Assembly: GCA_018881555.1 (NCBI GenBank)
Contig: JACAXG010000002.1
Location: 18,594,077-18,658,076 of the forward strand
From: Amblyornis subalaris
Taxonomy: Eukaryota; Chordata; Aves; Passeriformes; Ptilonorhynchidae
Length of the DNA stretch: 64,000 nucleotides
Direction: 5' to 3'
The notes below the pieces were generated by a model. The model searched no databases and had not been told where the DNA came from. It was given only the letters and a program-made list of their open reading frames with translations. Made by a program: the position numbers and the translations under genes. Positions 1-20,860 of this stretch are shown piece after piece (positions within the stretch are counted from its first letter, which is position 1; each line of letters begins with the position of its first letter).

Positions 1-7474
<7,474 letters not shown>

Positions 7475-8699
7475 NATACCACAAGACAACTAAATGAGCT
7501 TGCCACCAAGCAGATTTCTAACTATTTTAATTAAGTAATTATAAGATGCATGAGTATCACTNGTAACAACCTGTACTTACTGTGCCCATTAAGAATGCTT
7601 TAGAAAAGCAAATAGAAGTTAAATATTTAATTTGGAACTTATTTATCAGAAACAAAATTATTCAATACATTACAGGACAGATATTCAGCTGCTATAAATT
7701 TATTTAACTATGCTGATATGCATGGAACTAGACTGCTTAGTTTCTTGGATATGTATAAAAGGATGGCTTCCAGCATCTGAAGCTGCTCCTGTTTGAGTTA
7801 TAACTAATCTTTCCATGTGAAATTTACCTGAACATTTTCCTCAAAATGAAGCACAGCTTCCAGTGCTGCTGTACAGAGGACTTTGCAAAAACAGAAGATC
7901 AGATATTTACATCTAGGTGAACTAGAACAAGCCTATTCAAAAATACACACTAAAAAAAGAAATGTTACTTTGAATGATCAAAATTCTAGTAACTGGCCAA
8001 CTTACACTGAAGTAAAAAAAAAAAAAAACTCCTTTGTTCACATCAATGGACATCATACATTTAGCCCAAATGAGCAGGAGATTCAAGTATTATGAGAAAA
8101 GGATCAATAATGAGTTTCTCTTCTACAGACAGAGTACTCCATGTAGTGCTTCTAATGCTCTCCAGACTCCACTTGAGTAGTCTACAAATGTCACTGGAAA
8201 AACCCCACCAGACTGCCTAGCAATTTGTAGCCACACTTCTGAAATACAGTGTGATAGCTTTCAAAACCTTCTACCATACTCTGCATATGTAATTCATGTA
8301 CTGTTTGTGCAGTTATGTTGGTTTTGGAAGTATAAATCTCACAAATTTCTAACTACCCGCTTTGCACTCAAGTTCTGACAGGTATAAAAGGAAAGGATAG
8401 CTATGGAAATTTTGCCTTTGGTGAGCAATACTTCTGGAAGTATACATAAAAATGAGGACATTTTTATATAAACACATCAAAAGAACAAAAATTAAATCCC
8501 TACAGGTATTGTGGAAACTACTTAAAGATGCTGTGTAGTAAGCACAAGGCCAGCACATACCATTTATTAAGACTTAGGCAACAGCAATAGAAAATCAGCA
8601 GGACTATAAACAACAGAATATAAAAAGAGATATCAGAAGAAATGTACAGAAGAAGAAAACAGAAGAAGAACAACTGGCAAACTAACAATAAATATTCCT

Positions 8700-9535
8700 T
8701 CAAAGACGTGAGGAACAAGAAAGCCTACCAGGGAGTCTGCAGAGCTGACTGGCAATGAAGGTATAAAGGAACACAGAGAAGACAAGACTCCTGTGGACAA
8801 GCTAATTTAACACTTTCCACTGGTGTTCATTGAAGGGAATTGGAGAGACCTTGATGCCAGAACTCACTGTGGGAGGCTCAAAGAAACTGAAGGGACTGTG
8901 TAAAAATTACAAAACTAAATCAACAAAATGATCAGCAAATATTAGTAACAATTGTAAATATCCTTATACACACTGAAACGCACAACAATAAGGTTCAAAA
9001 TTTTTTTCATGGAACATCTTGGGACCTACAGACCCATAAGCCTGACATCCACACAAATTAGTACAGGTCATTATGAAGAACTGAATTAGCAGACATCTGG
9101 ATGACTCATGACCAAAGAGGCAACATAGCTTTGTAAAGTGAAATCTCTGAATGGTTTATAAGCACATGGATAGAGAGCTATGATCTAGTGAGATTTCCAA
9201 GAGAGTTTAGGAAGTCCTTAATCAAAAGGTTTTGGGAAAACTCAACAGATGGGCCATACAAAAGAAACTGCATGGCACAGATAAATAATTCCTCAAAAGG
9301 TAGAAAANAGGACAGGAGTAAACCACCAGTCTTTACAGTTGAGAAAGGTGAGTTTTATTGTTTCTATGCTGGGATCCATGCTATTTAAGATAGCTGTAAA
9401 TGACTTGAAAAAAAAGAGAATAAAGTTTGCCAGTGATACAAAGTCACAGAAAAGAAACACACTGAGCAGTAGGAAATACAGAGAAACCTCAGCTGGCTGG
9501 AGAGGCTTCCANGCTGAAAAGGGCTGGAAGTAGGG
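8700..9535 (+). mobile_element. Ancient, degraded CR1 LINE fragment covering part of the reverse-transcriptase region
   Basis: Successive short matches appear in the order of a CR1 ORF2, interrupted by stops and small indels. A stretch near 8800-8890 reads like the pre-RT segment (GACAAGCTAATTTAAC, GTGTTCATTGAAGG, then GATGCCAGAACTC). Near 9029-9055 the translation resembles the YRPISLTS motif (CAGACCCATAAGCCTGACAT). At 9110-9140 CAACATAGCTTTGTAAAG matches the usual CAACATGGCTTTGTAAAGG. At 9225-9250 CAAAAGGTTTTGGGAAAACT matches the conserved segment after the AFDKVPH motif. At 9390-9440 the translation NDL...KFASDTKS is a decayed form of the NDL...KFADDTK catalytic region (the FADD equivalent reads FASD). 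The copy is far too broken to be active. Ends are approximate. Confidence 0.75.
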
Positions 9536-12374
9536 AGACTAGTAGGAGTATCCTAAGTGCTGTCCTGCTCTCATTCTTGGAGCAACTGCTAATAGCCACN
9601 GTGAGAAGATCAAAGGCACTGCCAATCTTAGAACCTTTGTATTTAAGCATCAATCCACAGAAAAATATAGATGGAAATTTAGTAAAAGTCTTCTCAGTTG
9701 GCAACTCATCTAATACAAGACTTTCTAACATATGTCTTGAAACTCTGAAAAGTTTATGTTCTGTATCTGCATCTGTATCTGAAGCAAGAGAAGTTACTTA
9801 AAAATGTTATCCACTAAGAACAAGATTGCTAAACTTTCAATACACATATACTAAAACTTTAATGTATTTCAGACAATATATTCAGAAATATACATTTTAA
9901 CTAGATAACTCACATAATNTTCAGAGACATACAAATTAAGATTAAAATCAAATGTAAAATTTCATGTATAGGTTAAAAAAATTAATTGCAGGGCTTTAAA
10001 GTCATGTAACTTTGCATTTATAGGTGTATTTTAAGGCTAAACTTTTATCTGTATCATTTCATCAGGCTTACAATTCATCTACCTCATTAATGAGCTCCAA
10101 TTGCAAATAATCTGTCTTGAAAATCTATTCTTTATGTTGCAGACAGCCACAAACATACTGCAAGGAATAATTTGCCTATGCTTATGAACACTAATCCTCA
10201 AATGGGAAATAGATTAAAAACACTGTCATGTTTGAAGTGGTATGCCAACCATAATGCCTCTACCTACATGTCTGTTGGTGGTCTCTTTATTTAGCCAGAG
10301 GTATATTTAACCAAATGCTTTCTCTAGCAAAGCAAAATGTTTGCTTTTTGTGACGTGTACAACTACCATTCTAAAGAATACAATATGTAAATGTACATAT
10401 ATATGCACAGAACACTCATAATCCAGTATTTGTTTGTGTTGCCATACCTGTGTGTATTCTATAGGAATGTATCTTCAATTTTGAATGGATTACAAAGGAC
10501 ACAATTACAGGTGATAATACTGAACAAAGTGTCACAAACACGAGTAAAAAAAAGTGTGAGAAAAAAATACGTTAGTTAACAAAGCGGATCTTATTCCACA
10601 TAATTTATAGATAATATGTTAGAAGAGTAAGAATGCAAAATTAATTCCATTATACACAATGAATAGTCTGAAGTATCATTAATACTTCAGAAAATTTACA
10701 ATATTATGGGCCTGCTGAAAAATTCTACTTTTGTTTCATGCAGTATAATAGAGAGAATTACAGTTCACTATGACAACTAAAATATTAACACTTTAGGATG
10801 TTGCTCATAGTTGGATCTATAATGCCAGATCAGAAAGATCAGTGGTCTTGTTTGCCTACCAAATTAAATGACAATATAGACTTCTGCAACTAAATATATT
10901 CAATGTCTGTGAAAAGCTTATTTTACTGTATTTGCAAAACCTGCTTGGAATTTATTTTTATTAACAGAGCAATTGTTTTTAATTTAAATGAGAGGATACA
11001 TTGTTATTAATTTTAATTAAGGAATTTATTATTCACCTTATTATTCTTTCATAACTTTTCCTCATGTATCAAAGGGCTGTGATCACAATCAAACCTTCAG
11101 TAAGAGAGGGATGCAGGAATGCAGCTCTCTCTGGTGTCAGTCAGTATCCTTTTTTTGTGACAGCCACATAAAATGTCTTGGAAACAATGTTCTGTCCTTC
11201 CTCCCCTCAATAACATGCATGTACTTCGATGGCTTTTTGAACAATTATTTTTTTGAGTTTTAAAACAGACCTATGAGCTGAAAACAGAACACTAGCTAGT
11301 AACTGAAAATAGAATAAAAACTATACTGCCTATTGTTTTCCTCATTTTTTTTTAAATTAAAACCAACAAAACATGTATAATCCACTCCTGTTCATTACCA
11401 TGGCAATAAGTGTACAACGGTTTACAAAATGTCAAAAAAAATACTGATCAGTTTTACAGTGCTTTGCTTTCACCATTTGTTCCTTCTAATTTATTTCATC
11501 TCCTAATTTCCCCCCATAATTTCTCAAGCATTTGTCCAGCCTCCCTGGCTTCTATTCACAAATGAATAATTGCTAACTATCCAACACACTAAAATGAAGG
11601 GATACAAGGTAAAACAAACGGGGTTTTTTTGTCTTGTTCTGGGGGACTGGGTATGTATCAGATGAACCGAAGACAACCACAACCACCACATCAAGTTCTG
11701 GACCCTCTTCCAGCCTAATTAAACAAAGTGTGACAAAGAGATGTCTTAAAGGTCTTTTATACTGTGTTGTACAAATTCTTAGAACCAGACTAACACACTG
11801 CAGGATCAGGGTATTCATTAGCAGCCCCCTCAAAACTCCAGTCCTTAAATCCACCTGAACTATGGCATTCTCAATGCTGTATCTGTTAGGAAACCCTAAG
11901 GAAAGCACATTTAAATTAATCATTTTGCAACACTAGCTCAGTTACCAACAGATTTAGTTACAGGCTCTCAGACAAGGAGTGGGATGTGAGTCCTGAACCA
12001 GGACTTGTGGAAGAAGTCACTTCTTTACTATCGCTTCACATTGTTAAAGAAAAAGAGTTCCAAGCCCTTCAACTGTATCTCAACGTGAAGCAGCATCCTG
12101 CAGATCAGTCATGGCATTGGCAGCCTTTGTGAAACATGGTCTAAATTTTATGTAGCTACCTGGATAAATACATTGACCATCTACAGTGCTCAGTGCCATA
12201 AAACAGCATCGTTTTAGGAAATTCAAGAGGATCACTGGTAAAACTCAGGCCAATGCAAGATGCAGCAAGCAGGACATTCAAAATATTCAATCAAAGTTGT
12301 TCAATATTGCCAAAAGTATTAATCTTAATTAATTTAGCCTTAAGTAATGTGTCAGACTCCCGGGGCTCAGTGGC

Positions 12375-12424
12375 GTGGGGGGGTGTGTGTGTGGGGGGGG
12401 TGTGTGTGTGTGTGCACACATGCA
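12375..12424 (+). repeat. G-run and (GT)n microsatellite
   Basis: A compound simple repeat: a run of seven G, a short GT tract, a run of eight G, a longer GT tract, then CACACATGCATGTG. No other function is evident. Confidence 0.95.
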
Positions 12425-15400
12425 TGTGTTAAAACTTACAAAATCAAAATCTAATCCAACACATTATCATTTGAATGAAACTATAAAAATATGTAATATA
12501 TTAAATATGTATTGAGATTATGAAGTACAAAGTATAATGGTTATGTCATTAAATTTAATATTAATAAACATTTGATATTGAAAGAGTAAATATATTGATA
12601 TATTGAATTACACAAACCTCAAAATAATATTACAGTTTTAAAATATGGGTTTGGCAATTCCTAAAAAATATGTAGATTTTGATAAAACATCTGAAAGAAT
12701 AAGATAATAATTCAGTCTGTTACCCACCTATACTATGATTCCTTGATTTCTATTATCTCAATCCTGTTCACACACACTAAACAATATTTTTGCTCAGTAT
12801 ATTTTCTAAAAAATAAAGGCACAGAACAAGACCAGCTGTAAAACCTCTCTCATGTCCCATTGCACAATCTCTTCCCAATATATTTACACTATGCAAAATT
12901 ACATTATTCACTACTGAATAGTTCCTTCCTACACAATATAGTGTATTTATTAGAGAATATTCTTTCAGGATAAGTAGTTACTACATAAGCCACTAATAAA
13001 TAGCCAAGGTCCCTTTATAAAGCAAAACAAGAAAGGTATTCTAAATCTATTAATATATTTTTCCTTCTCCATTATTTCTGACACATAATTTAACATATCC
13101 ATTGCTTGTTGATTCAGCTTCAGATCTTCCCTACATAATTTAATTTTTAGCAAAAAACAAGATATAACTGAGTTTCACTTGAAACTTTGGACTTATTTCT
13201 CATCAGGATCATTTCAATCTCACAGCTCAGTGACTAGGAAACAGACTAAAAGCTAGGAGACTGAGCTTGGTCATAAGAACCTTGGTAGATCCTTGAGAAC
13301 TTCAGTGGCTATGGCTAAGCGACTCTGAAAAATTATGTACTAAATACATAGCACTGATGCTAATAAGGAACTTCCATTATGAAGGAGTGAGGGCAGTCCA
13401 CAAGGACTGGATTTAAGGATTATAATAGGAGTATCAGAGTACTGAAGGGACAACTTTGTTCCTGTAGCCAGGAAAATTGAACCAGGCATTTATCAGACAA
13501 CCTGATTAGGGCATCAAAAGTATGAAACAAACTTTGTTAAAGGCCATATCTGGAGCAGGTCTGATGCTTCTTGTTGACATGCAAAAAGAAAAAGTCAGCC
13601 TCCAAAAATCTTCAGCCATGGAAGTCTGAGATATCATTTGTTANCACCCACTGAGGACACCATCAAGTAAACTGGCTGAGATTATCAATTACGTATTCAG
13701 ACATCTGTGGAAGAGACTGCTGATAGCTGAACTTATGTTGAAGGTACCAGTGCTAAAGATTGCTTCACAGGGAAGTCGTGCTCTTCCTTTCCTTTCTAAT
13801 ATAACCTGAATTCACTGCTCTGGGTAGGCAAGCAATTAATGACAGGTGGGACTTTTTTTCTGCTAGCACATAGTTGTTTTCAATTAAACATTACTGACCA
13901 CTTGCTCATCCCCTCATCACCATTCCGGACAGACACAAAACAGCATCACATTGCCACTGCTACAAAGACAACATCAGAAAATCAGATGGAAGTTTATGGG
14001 AGGATGGGGTTCTCTCAAACCCTTTCGTTTTCAAGTCCATCAGTTTCCTTATCTCATGCACACAAGAACATTTTCTCTTGTGTTCCCTGGCAATTGTGGT
14101 AATAACAAAGAAAGAGGAGTGACTACAGAAGAAAATTCACAGAGAATACTGAATGTGCTCCTGAACACACTGAGGAGGAGGACTGGCAGGGCAGGATGAG
14201 CCACAGGTTCTGCTGTTTCTGGAATACTGACTGAAGCTCTAGCTGGAGATCTACTTCCAATCTTGCAACATGCGGAGATCTTACCATGTGCTGAAGATGT
14301 TGTCCAGACAGGGTGAAGAGAGAGGCTGGTCTTTGAGCTCAAGAGGCCTGGTTCTAAAGGTTAGTTGCAGTCCAGACACCTTGCTGCTAAATATTCCTGG
14401 AGAAACATTTCCCAATTAGTGAATATTAACACCCTAAGCCATGGCAAACTGAAGGTTTTCCTGAGCTGAGAAAGTGCCTCTCACAAGATCAACAGTATTG
14501 AAAACCCTTCAGGGGACGGTACAGTAAGCAAATAATAACAAAGAAAAGTTAAGCACGCCTGAGAAGAAAAAATAAGGAGGAAAAATAAGTTGCTTCAAAG
14601 CCAAGTTTTCACTCCAGAAGACTAACAAATAAGGGGCAAGGAAAAGAAAAGAACATGGTAAAAATAGATATAGTACATGGAAAAGACAGAAAGAGGGAAA
14701 AGGCTATGAAAGGTTCCATGTTAAGTGAAAATTGTTTTCACTAATATAAAAGGCACTCCAGCTCAGCAGAGTAATGCAGCATTCTCTATGCAGAGGTAAA
14801 AGAAAAACTGGGGAATGACATCTTACTATGATTGAATAAAATGTCTGAATGACTGCAATATAAATATTCATTAAAGGCACAGACTCAAAAGGAGAAATGT
14901 CCTCCTCCCTAGATGGAGGTGTCAGAGACTAGGGTCAAGAACAAACCCCATCAGTTAGGTTTCTTATGTAGTACTGGGATTCTGTGTCTGTGGAACAGCT
15001 GAATAGAAAGAAAAACAAGATTGGTCAATGGCTGTGAACAAAATGAGGAGGCTACATACACACAAGAGAACTATTTATCCGCCTTCTAACAACGGCACAG
15101 CCGCACAATGCTATCAGTTGTGTTTCACATATGCGGGAATGCTACAGCCTGACATACACCAACATATAGAGANCTGGAGTACAAATGGATATGCAATACT
15201 GCTGAAAAAATTAGGTAAGCACTTCCTCAAAGCAGATACTGTTAGAAAGCAAGAAATACAGGGAAGAATGGCTAGGAAACTAAGACAGCTGTTGCTGTCG
15301 TCCAGAGAGTTTCTGTTGCCACAGTGCTAAGAAAAGCTGTCACAAAACAGATCCTTTCACGAAGTAAGAGAAGACTGGGAACAGACAGGGAGGAAAAAAA

Positions 15401-15741
15401 TTACTTACTGGCAATTTTGTATGTTGTATCAAGACAGACTGATGTGTTTTCATGCTCCAGGGATAAAGGACTATCACTCGATGTAGAAATAAACATTTCG
15501 TCCTTTCATCTCTACTTCTTTTAAAGGTCAAAAAATTTCTCAAACTGAACAATTAGAATCAGCACATCAAATAAGCTATGAAAGGATTGACAGTTTGTAT
15601 GGAGATGCATAGTAGCTATCACTGACATGCTGATGTTAAGCTCTTGCAATTTTATTCTGAAACACAGGAAAACAGAATTCCTGTCATTTCATAGATATTG
15701 TTTCTGTGTGTATATCCTATTTAAACGTAGTATCCAAGACC

Positions 15742-15880
15742 ATAGAAACACAGTCCTGTTCAGCTTGGAAAGACCTCCAGAAGTCATCTAGTCCAACGCC
15801 CTGCGCAAAGCAGATCCAATTAGATCCAGCTGCTTGACTAACCCAGTGGAGCTGTTAGTATCTCCAAGAATGGAGAGCTA
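15742..15880 (-). mobile_element. CR1 3'-end fragment
   Basis: Reading on the plus strand, CCATAGAAACACAG followed by TTGGAAAGACCTCCAGAAG, TCATCTAGTCCAACGCCCTG and later TATCTCCAAGAATGGAGA is the reverse complement of the CR1 3' untranslated region. The CR1 3' end is therefore at the low-coordinate side and the element is on the minus strand. It is 5'-truncated and well diverged. The right-hand end is approximate. Confidence 0.88.
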
Positions 15881-18273
15881 ATGGCTTACATGACAAAACT
15901 CTACATTAGTTTTCCTCAATAATGACTTTTGGTATCATTTAAAGTAATGGAGGCTCCAATTCCATGACAGCACTCTTTCTCCATATCACATCAGAAGAAA
16001 GGTTAAGAGTGTTTGGTCATGAGAATCATAACCATAATGGCAGAAGATTGATCCTCTATTTGAGGGCCAGTAAATGAAAAATCTTAGAGGCAGAGATGAC
16101 TGATTGCTAATCAGGTCAAAGACCATTCATTTAAATTTGCATAACTTTACTGTCAAAAGCAAAAGCAGCTTTAGTTTAAAGGAAATTAAACCCTACCAGA
16201 ACTCTCAGTTTCCACCCTCAGGGTAAAGCCTCATTTAATCTACAACTTAAAGGCTGATTCTCAAACATACACATTATCCACAGAAAACAAAAAGGGAAGG
16301 ACTGCAGAGAAGCTGGTTGCCAGGGGACTGCTGCAAAACCATGCCTGCTGGCTGTGACTCACAGGCAACTACTGAAATTTATCTGCATGTCAGCAGGCCT
16401 CGCTGTACACCCGTAACAGTGACACCAAGTGAAGACTGGTTACTTGGGTTTAGGCACGGAATACAGAATTCCCATGCCAGAACTCCAGAATACTTTTGAA
16501 TTTGTATTGCTCCTAGCATAAATAGGCAGAAAATCTAACAGAATTCTGGAACAAAATACTTTCACAAGTACTCAAACCTTTGTAACATGATCTCCATTTT
16601 TAAAAAACAATCCTTAGCATTGCTGAAAAAGAAAGACTATTTTGCAAAACGTGTTCTATTCTAGTTGTAGGAAAAAAATGTGGGTTTTTTTTGTTGAAAA
16701 CCTATACTGTGTAAGATAAAAACTTAGTTTAGTTGGTATAAACACATGCATGCATGTTTCAGGGAAGAATTGTGCTGCCTTTACAAAAAAGAGTTGTACA
16801 TAATTATGGCTACATTCCCTTGCAAGTGTCTCTCTGTGCTATATGTTAGGCAAACCATGTAACAAACGTGGGAGCATTCAATGGATATTCGTAATTTCTT
16901 TTTTTCTCCTTTAATTGAGTTCTTTCTGTTCTGGTATTTCTTCACCCTGACCTCCTCCTAAGCAGCAGTACACACAATATCAGATATAACCTCTGTATAC
17001 CAACAAAATGTAGCAAAGGCATCTGAATCTCAATAGGTCAATCTGAAACCATGATGTTGAGTTAGAAGTTACTGCTGGGTCTTTTAAGGTCAAATAATAC
17101 TTCCAAATGAAAATACCAAATACAAATTTGGCATGCCACCAACAAAAGCAAATTCCCCCAGATGAAGCATGCAATCAAGCAAGAATTTTTAAAACAACCA
17201 AACTAAAAGAAAATAATACAATATTAATAAGAGTGACTTGGAAGAGGAGGCTAGTACATGAGCAGCTAGTCTGAAAAGGGCTTTTAGCAGAATGAAGAAA
17301 AACCAGAGATGGTGATCATGTACTGCAGCCTAATATGATATGCTCTTGGTTCACTGAAAAGTATTCAAATAGTTGTTTTCCTTTGTTGCCACAGCCATAT
17401 TAATAATGTTCATATTTATGTGCTGTAAGCATTCCTGTCTCAATTGCATAATTCAGTGTCCTAAATTAAGTATTCCACCTAATGGCACCCTAAAAGACTT
17501 GAAAGGCAGCCACAACAGGCTCACCATACAGTATATCATCAAACCAATAATTAAATCAATCTAATCAACAAATAAGGCTACATCACCTATGACTCTAAGA
17601 AAATGATGGAGCAAAAAGACTTTTCACATTGTAGATATATATATATGCGCACATTTAAATATTTAATGTGTTGGTCTTACTAATGTTCTAGTGTTTAAAA
17701 AGCACTTGTAGTATTGGAAATCCAAAATGTTATCATGCTGGTGGTTCATCTGACAACTTATTTAAGTTACTGTAACTTAAAGAAAAAACAATGCAGAAAT
17801 CAGCCTTTTCAGCAAAACTCCTTCGGAGTTCCAGAACTCAAGAAGNATTCACTCCTCTCTAGTGCACCAAGGGTACAACTGTTGACAGAAGGGAGAAGAA
17901 GGAAGAAAAATCTTAAGCTATTTGAAATACTATGGAATAATTACATTCTGGGTTTATTATTTCAAAAGGCAATTACTTTTTTTTCTGAATGACCACAACA
18001 TGACCAAGGGTTTGAGTTGAGAAAATTAAGCAACCAGTGATATATTTCTCATTAAGTCATATTCCCTACTCAAGAATTGCCCTAAGGTTAGCAATTACTG
18101 ACTTCATTAACCAGCAGCTATCTTTTTCTGTCATGTTCCACTGGTAACAAAAACATACGGATTAAATGTTTTAAGACATGCTGCTAGAAAAATTCCTAGC
18201 TGTCTTTCACAGAAGTACATGCTAGTCACTACCCACAAAAGCAGTACATTCCAGACACAGTGACAATTTTCTA

Positions 18274-18534
<261 letters not shown>

Positions 18535-20769
18535 TTATAAGTTTAATTTCAAATATTTTAAATTCAGGTTCTGCCTAATGTTAAATCGATTAATCCTAAC
18601 AGATAAAAATAGCTCCGTAGTACTGACGGAATTCATTTCTCTGAGTACATAAGTATTTTCTTCTTTGCCCAAAGAAAGATTATTTTCTTCTTTCTCTTTA
18701 AATCTTTACCTCATTCAGATTCCAGTGAAGTGACAAATAATTTTTTACAGTTCTTGTTTTTTTCTACATCCCCTACCCTCCCTCAAACAAGACAGGAAAA
18801 ATCTTTGCAGTATGAAACCATTAAAGAAAGATTGTGTTCTTGATGGACTACTTCCTTATTCAGGGAAAGCAAAGTCCAACAACAAATTCCTTTTATTATG
18901 AGGTCAAAGTCAAACTAGTTGCCTATTACACTCGAAAGGTAGAAATGATTCATTCATTACGTCATGTTACCAGCAGGAGTCACTCTTTTTATCTGAACAT
19001 CACCTCTAAACCATACCTAATCAAGGTAAGAAAAGAGGTTTCCCTTCCCCCTACGCTGCTACTGGACAATAAATTCAGCTAAGAATGAATCTTCCAAATA
19101 CGAAAGCCTCCACAGTAAACTTGTAGTGCAATATCCTCCAGGACCCAGAAATCCTACCCCTTCACACTTTTCCAAATCCAAATGTTAAACAGAGCAGGAG
19201 TCTTTCCTAGTTCTACACATAGCATAACAATCATCTCAGGCTGTGAATCTCATGCCTGCAATTTTCTGTACCCATGACACTGATTGGAAGGAGTTTCCCA
19301 GAGGGCAAGTTATATCCCTCATTTTATTAGTGCTGCTTATTAAGATCTGTCTACTAAAACTTTTCTTCATGAAAAACTGATTCCCTAAAATTCTGTATTT
19401 TTTCCGTCATTTGTCATGTAACACTCTGAATGACCAATGCAAAATTCTCACTCGATACACAGAGAACAGATACATTTGGTATTTGTATAACTTCGTCTCC
19501 CTTCCCATTGCAGATGAGATTACACTTTCTCCAGACTGAAAGGCAAAGAAGTTTTCCACAATGCAACCCATATGCAGTCCTACTTCCTCAACTAGACAGC
19601 CTGCCTCTTTAATCTGTCCTCTGCTCAGAAGTTTTACCCCAAAATGTTCTCAGGATGCAGCCAGGGCTTTGTGTTGAGCCACAGAATGTGCTTTCCCCGC
19701 AGTGTATATTTAGCCATTGTTATCCTTAGTTGGTCAAAACTGAGTTGTGGTTGGGGTTTTTTTGCATAATAACATAAGGTAGTGCTGAAATTTTGCTGAC
19801 CTAGAATGGCATAGTGACGTAAAAAAGGCAAAGGTGACTGTAAAGGAGTACTTTCCTCTCGCAGACTGCTTAGATTTCTCCTTGCCATGTTTCCTGGGAG
19901 TATATTCTTTCACTGAAGCCAGGGCTCATAGCTGAGAGATCCAGGCAGGATCCATAAGTGGACGTGAGAAACACCTGTGTGTTTCTAGGATCTGATTAGA
20001 CCTTATTCATTGCATTTTAACATCATGTCTAGCACCCTTATTTTCTTGAGAGAACCACCAAAAATATTTTATGCTTTTTCTTTACTTTTATTTTCAAGAA
20101 ATACCCCAAATCTTTCTAGTCCATAAGTACCTAAGTACTGAAAAACTACGTGTTACATACAAAGTAAATAAAATAAAAAGTTCAAATCTGAACTCTGTCT
20201 CAGAGAGAAGCAATGAAAAAGTGTTTATAAACCCTTATAAAGTGTTTATAAACAAGTTCATTCTCATGGTTCCCCAACAGAAAATTAAGGAACCATTCTG
20301 TCACTGTCAGAGAAACACAACAAATGATACGTGAGCAATGTTCTACAGAAGCAATTAAATATTCATTCCAAAGTTGAGCCCTTTCTTGATTACTGCTTTA
20401 ATGATACTATTGTATAAACATCACAGTAGACAAGTGTTTAAAGGTGGTTCAAACAAGTATGTAAATAAACATTTTCACAGAAAAATTTCACAATTTCAAC
20501 ATTTTCTAATATCTGAATAATGCTGTTGTGGTTGTCCTACACAAACATATAGCATAATAAGAAAAGGTAGCAGTAGGAACAGTAAGTATGGTAAAAGGTG
20601 TATTTTTCTAACAAGAATAAACTTGGAACGGAACCAAATGATGGAAGATATAATTGACGCCTTCAAAATTATGCCTCATGTTTGAAAACTATGCAAAGCC
20701 TAACCAGAGAATATTTACCAGATTCCCACAGAAACAAAACAAGGCAGGCAACAAAGGAAAATACCACTC

Positions 20770-20860
20770 AAACATGCTTAAAACAAAGGAAAAGGTATTT
20801 CACAGTGTTTAATAAATTCTGGAACTCATTGCCACAGGATGCTGTATACAACAAAAGTAC
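20770..20860 (+). mobile_element. Short ancient CR1 remnant (3' part)
   Basis: The string AATTCTGGAACTCATTGCC followed by ACAGGATGCTGT closely matches a conserved line near the 3' end of old amniote CR1 elements, in plus orientation. The preceding AAAGGAAAAGGTATTTC fits the sequence just upstream of it. The limits are approximate, and the region immediately downstream is not recognisable. Confidence 0.6.

Noticed and set aside
13839..14342. Overlapping open frames on both strands near 14 kb
   Set aside because: They are intronic, with no protein similarity I recognise and no splice sites I would defend.
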